Part shown: piece by piece, positions 4,900 to 7,112 of the stretch
How positions within the stretch are numbered: the stretch's first letter is position 1
How the letters are laid out: each line of letters starts with the position of its first letter
Assembly: GCA_021647685.1 (NCBI GenBank)
Contig: JAKIUH010000231.1
Coordinates: 1 to 7,112, forward strand
Length of the DNA stretch: 7,112 nucleotides
Source of the DNA: Bacteroidales bacterium
GTDB lineage: Bacteria > Bacteroidota > Bacteroidia > Bacteroidales > NBLH01
Direction of reading: 5' to 3'
Made by a program: the position numbers and the translations under genes
The notes under the pieces: generated by a model
The model's input: the letters and a program-made list of their open reading frames with translations, nothing else
What the model was told of the DNA's origin: nothing
Databases searched by the model: none

Positions 4900-6330
4900 G
4901 TGGGAAGACGAAGAAAAAAATTACCATTTTATGAAAATGTAACCATTATTGATTTGGCTGCCGAAGGTAAAGCTATTGCTAAAATTAAAACAGGCGGACA
5001 AGATGATAAAGAGATGATTGTTTTCGTAATAGGCTGTGTTCCTGGTGATGTTGTTGATATTCAGGTAACCCGTAAAAAAAAGACCTTTATGGAAGCCTAT
5101 CCGGTAAGTTTTAAAAAATACTCGGATTTACGTGTTGATGCAAAATGCAGTCATTTTGGAGTATGTGGAGGTTGTAAATGGCAAAATCTGCCTTATACTA
5201 AACAGTTGGAATACAAACACAAGCAGGTTGTTGAACAATTAACCCATATCGGAGGCATTGAGTTACCCGAGGCTGAAACTATTTTGGCTTCGCCAAAAGA
5301 ATATTTTTACAGAAATAAATTAGAATTTACTTTTTCAAACAGGCGCTGGCTTACAAAAGAAGAAATTGCCGATGAAAGCCCCAAACAAATGGATGCCTTG
5401 GGTTTTCATATACCTAAAATGTTTGATAAGATTGTAGATGTTGAAACTTGCTATTTACAAGACGAACCTTCAAACCAAATCCGTTTGGCAATAAAACAAT
5501 ATGCCTTAGATAATGGGCTTTCTTTCTTTGATTTAAGGAACGATGAAGGTTTTTTGCGTAACTTAATCATTCGTACATCTACCACAGGTGATTTAATGGT
5601 TATTGTTTCATTTTATTATGAAGATAAATCTTTACGCGAAGGTTTGTTAAATTTTATTAAAGAAAAATTTCCGCAAATCAGCTCATTAATGTACGTCATC
5701 AACCCCAAAAAAAACGATACGATTACTGATTTACCAGTAAAATTATTTGCAGGCAATGACCATATTTTTGAACAGATGGAAGATTTGTGTTTCAAAATCG
5801 GACCCAAATCATTTTATCAAACAAATTCTGAACAAGCCTATAATTTGTATTGTTTGGTAAGGGAATATGCCGGATTAACAGGAGAAGAAACTGTTTATGA
5901 CTTATATACGGGAACCGGAACCATTGCGAATTTTATAGCAAAAAATGCACGAAAAGTAGTAGGAGTGGAGTATGTGCCCGAAGCCATTGACGATGCCCGT
6001 GTAAATTCGGAAATCAACAAAATAAAAAATACTGTTTTTTATGCCGGTGATATGAAGGATGTTTTAAATAATGACTTTATTGTAAAAAACGGTAAGCCCG
6101 ATGTGTTGATTACCGACCCGCCACGTGCAGGAATGCATAAAGATGTGGTAAAAGTAATTTTAAATGCAGCACCTGAACGAATTGTATATGTAAGCTGTAA
6201 TGCGGCTACGCAAGCACGTGATATTCAGCTTTTTGATGAAAGATATAGAGTAATGAGATATCGTCCGGTAGATATGTTTCCGCATACGGCACATGTTGAG
6301 AATATTGCTTTATTAGTAAAGAAAAGCTGA
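4900..6330 (+). CDS. rlmD: 23S rRNA (uracil-5-)-methyltransferase, TrmA/RlmD family
   Basis: The enzyme uses SAM to methylate C5 of a uridine in 23S rRNA (U1939 in the E. coli RlmD case; the exact site here is inferred). Numbered from the GTG at 4900 (476 aa), a TRAM RNA-binding domain spans about 1-70. The [4Fe-4S] cysteines are C83, C89 and C92 (CSHFGVCGGC) and C184 (VETCYL). The SAM loop is YDLYTGTGTIANF (333-345), the substrate motif is DPPRAGM (406-412), the catalytic nucleophile is C433 in YVSCN, and the base is E467 in HVEN. The GTG gives MGRRRKKLPFYENV, the usual N-terminus; a TTG at 4876 would add eight hydrophobic residues and is less likely. Length and motifs are complete. It faces the acyl-CoA synthetase gene and has its own terminator. 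RlmC/RlmCD specificity cannot be excluded. Confidence 0.93.
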   Translation: MGRRRKKLPFYENVTIIDLAAEGKAIAKIKTGGQDDKEMIVFVIGCVPGDVVDIQVTRKKKTFMEAYPVSFKKYSDLRVDAKCSHFGVCGGCKWQNLPYTKQLEYKHKQVVEQLTHIGGIELPEAETILASPKEYFYRNKLEFTFSNRRWLTKEEIADESPKQMDALGFHIPKMFDKIVDVETCYLQDEPSNQIRLAIKQYALDNGLSFFDLRNDEGFLRNLIIRTSTTGDLMVIVSFYYEDKSLREGLLNFIKEKFPQISSLMYVINPKKNDTITDLPVKLFAGNDHIFEQMEDLCFKIGPKSFYQTNSEQAYNLYCLVREYAGLTGEETVYDLYTGTGTIANFIAKNARKVVGVEYVPEAIDDARVNSEINKIKNTVFYAGDMKDVLNNDFIVKNGKPDVLITDPPRAGMHKDVVKVILNAAPERIVYVSCNAATQARDIQLFDERYRVMRYRPVDMFPHTAHVENIALLVKKS

Positions 6331-6367
6331 GGTTTATTTGTTTTTAAAATTGCTTATGCTACTTAGT

Positions 6368-6434
6368 GTCTGTCCATAAAGTCATCTAATCAAAAATCTT
6401 AAATTTTCAAAAATCAAGCACTTTATAGACAGAC
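6368..6434. repeat. 67-bp inverted-repeat element (14/15-bp arms), MITE-like or terminator
   Basis: GTCTGTCCATAAAGT (6368-6382) and ACTTTATAGACAGAC (6420-6434) are inverted copies with one mismatch, separated by 37 AT-rich bases that contain a direct repeat of ATCAAAAATC-like sequence. The 6-mer CTTAGT occurs immediately left (6362-6367) and just right (6439-6444). This pattern of terminal repeats and near-flanking direct repeat suggests a miniature mobile element or solo IS ends. A bidirectional terminator role for the convergent genes is also possible. Confidence 0.55.
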
Positions 6435-6481
6435 CCTGCTTAGTTCAAAGGTAAAATATCATAAAAATATAGCTCGTAGTA

Positions 6482-6521
6482 GCAAGCTGCATCAAAGCTA
6501 TGCAGCTTGCAGCTATTTTTT
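6482..6521 (+). terminator. Strong Rho-independent terminator of rlmD
   Basis: GCAAGCTGCAT (6482-6492) and ATGCAGCTTGC (6500-6510) form a perfect 11-bp stem with a 7-nt loop, followed by AGCTA and six T residues (6516-6521). It lies between the convergent rlmD and acyl-CoA synthetase genes. The T-tract orientation favours the plus strand, although the A-rich upstream side could help the other direction. Confidence 0.8.
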
Positions 6522-6533
6522 AAAAAAACGTCT

Positions 6534-7112
6534 TTATTTTTCTATCCTAATCCGTGCATCCACGGCAACAATCTGTTCGCCATCGGCAAGCAGTGGGTTT
6601 AAGTCCATTTCTATAATTTCAGGAGCAAAGTGCAATAAAGCACTTAAACGAATCATTATTTCCGCTAATTTTTGTTCATCGGCACCTTTTTGCCCGCGAA
6701 TACCTTGTATAATTTTGTAGGATTTTAATGATTTTATCATCGATAAGGCTTCGTTTTTATTAAGTGGAGCCAAACCTGCCGAAACATCTTTTAGTACTTC
6801 GATAAAAATACCGCCCAATCCAACCAAAATCATATGTCCGAACCCTTCCTCGTGTTTCGCACCAACAAAAAGTTCCATTCCTTTTAACATAGGCTGAATA
6901 AGAACAGCTTCGGCATCTTTTATTTGCATTAGCTTATCAAAGTTCTTTTGCAATTCTTCATCCGATTGAACATCGAGCAATACACCGCCAACATCTGATT
7001 TATGTACCGGGCCCACTACTTTCATTACTACAGGATAACTGATTTCTTTCATAAAATTCAAAGCATCCTCTTTTTTGGTAAAAACTCCTTCTTTTGCACG
7101 TGGAATTAATAC
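6534..7112 (-). CDS. Acyl/acetate-CoA ligase (ADP-forming), ATP-grasp C-terminal part; partial at the right edge
   Basis: The frame is open from base 7112 to TAA at 6534-6536 (192 codons plus stop), and the start lies outside the window. It reads VLIPRAKEGVFTKKEDALNF, then SYPVVMKVVGPVHKSDVGGV, which is the nucleotide-binding start of the ATP-grasp_5 domain (PF13549). Further on are VLIQPMLKGMELFVGAKHEEGFGHMILVGLGGIFIEV (the ATP-grasp central sheet with the G-x-GGIFIE loop), then PEIIEMDLNPLLADG (the metal-binding E-x-D-x-NP motif) and VAVDARI. These enzymes convert acyl-CoA, ADP and phosphate to acid, CoA and ATP, usually acetate in fermentative Bacteroidota; the substrate is inferred. A shorter reading from an internal TTG at 7061 is an artefact of the window edge. 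Confidence 0.88.
   Translation of the reverse strand, partial: VLIPRAKEGVFTKKEDALNFMKEISYPVVMKVVGPVHKSDVGGVLLDVQSDEELQKNFDKLMQIKDAEAVLIQPMLKGMELFVGAKHEEGFGHMILVGLGGIFIEVLKDVSAGLAPLNKNEALSMIKSLKSYKIIQGIRGQKGADEQKLAEIMIRLSALLHFAPEIIEMDLNPLLADGEQIVAVDARIRIEK

Noticed and set aside
5616..5807. Minus-strand 63-codon frame inside rlmD
   Set aside because: It overlaps conserved RlmD coding sequence and has no features of its own.
1..7112. CRISPR arrays, tRNA or rRNA genes, riboswitches
   Set aside because: No regularly spaced repeats, cloverleaf-like sequences or known riboswitch motifs were seen on either strand.

Overview
The window looks like accessory DNA from a member of the Bacteroidota. The evidence is AT-rich coding, almost no Shine-Dalgarno sequences ahead of starts, TAnnTTTG-type promoter elements, and double-glycine (GG) leader peptides of the Bacteroidales/Flavobacteriia bacteriocin-like type. 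No species can be named from the sequence.

Layout. (1) Positions 1 to about 440 are the middle or C-terminal part of a right-handed beta-helix protein on the minus strand. It has lost its N-terminus and runs off the left edge. (2) At about 420-450 it abuts, head to head, a CPBP-type intramembrane protease that has also lost its N-terminal part (to 807). Both genes look broken at one rearrangement junction. (3) Positions 838-2552 form a very AT-rich cluster of tiny genes. It holds two small membrane proteins (838-993, 1164-1382), three intact GG-leader precursor peptides (1435-1593, 1623-1784, 2367-2552), a fourth precursor with a one-base frameshift exactly at its GG motif (2137-2297), and a leaderless membrane paralogue of the first peptide's core (1787-1936). 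(4) Positions 2591-4129 are a complete IS3-family insertion sequence with terminal inverted repeats and an A AAA AAG frameshift signal joining orfA to orfB. (5) Positions 4130-4683 are the catalytic part of an M23 metallopeptidase whose 5' end is missing at the IS boundary, followed by a long hairpin. (6) Positions 4900-6330 encode a complete TrmA/RlmD-type 23S rRNA m5U methyltransferase. (7) Positions 6331-6533, between convergent genes, hold a strong intrinsic terminator and a 15-bp inverted-repeat element. (8) Positions 6534-7112 (minus) are the C-terminal part of the ATP-grasp region of an ADP-forming acyl-CoA synthetase, running off the right edge.

How the parts fit. The small-gene cluster is best read as a bacteriocin-like (class II/IIb type) precursor array with candidate self-immunity genes. 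CPBP proteins and small membrane proteins commonly accompany such peptides. The C39-peptidase ABC exporter that would cut after GG is not in the window. The most original element is the leaderless paralogue at 1787-1936. It shares 15 of 20 residues with the mature part of the peptide at 1435, with many synonymous codon differences, but carries a membrane anchor in place of the leader. It is translationally close to the precursors (2-nt gap), so a mimic-type immunity protein is a reasonable hypothesis. The flanking housekeeping genes (rlmD, acyl-CoA synthetase) are less AT-rich and look like ordinary chromosome.
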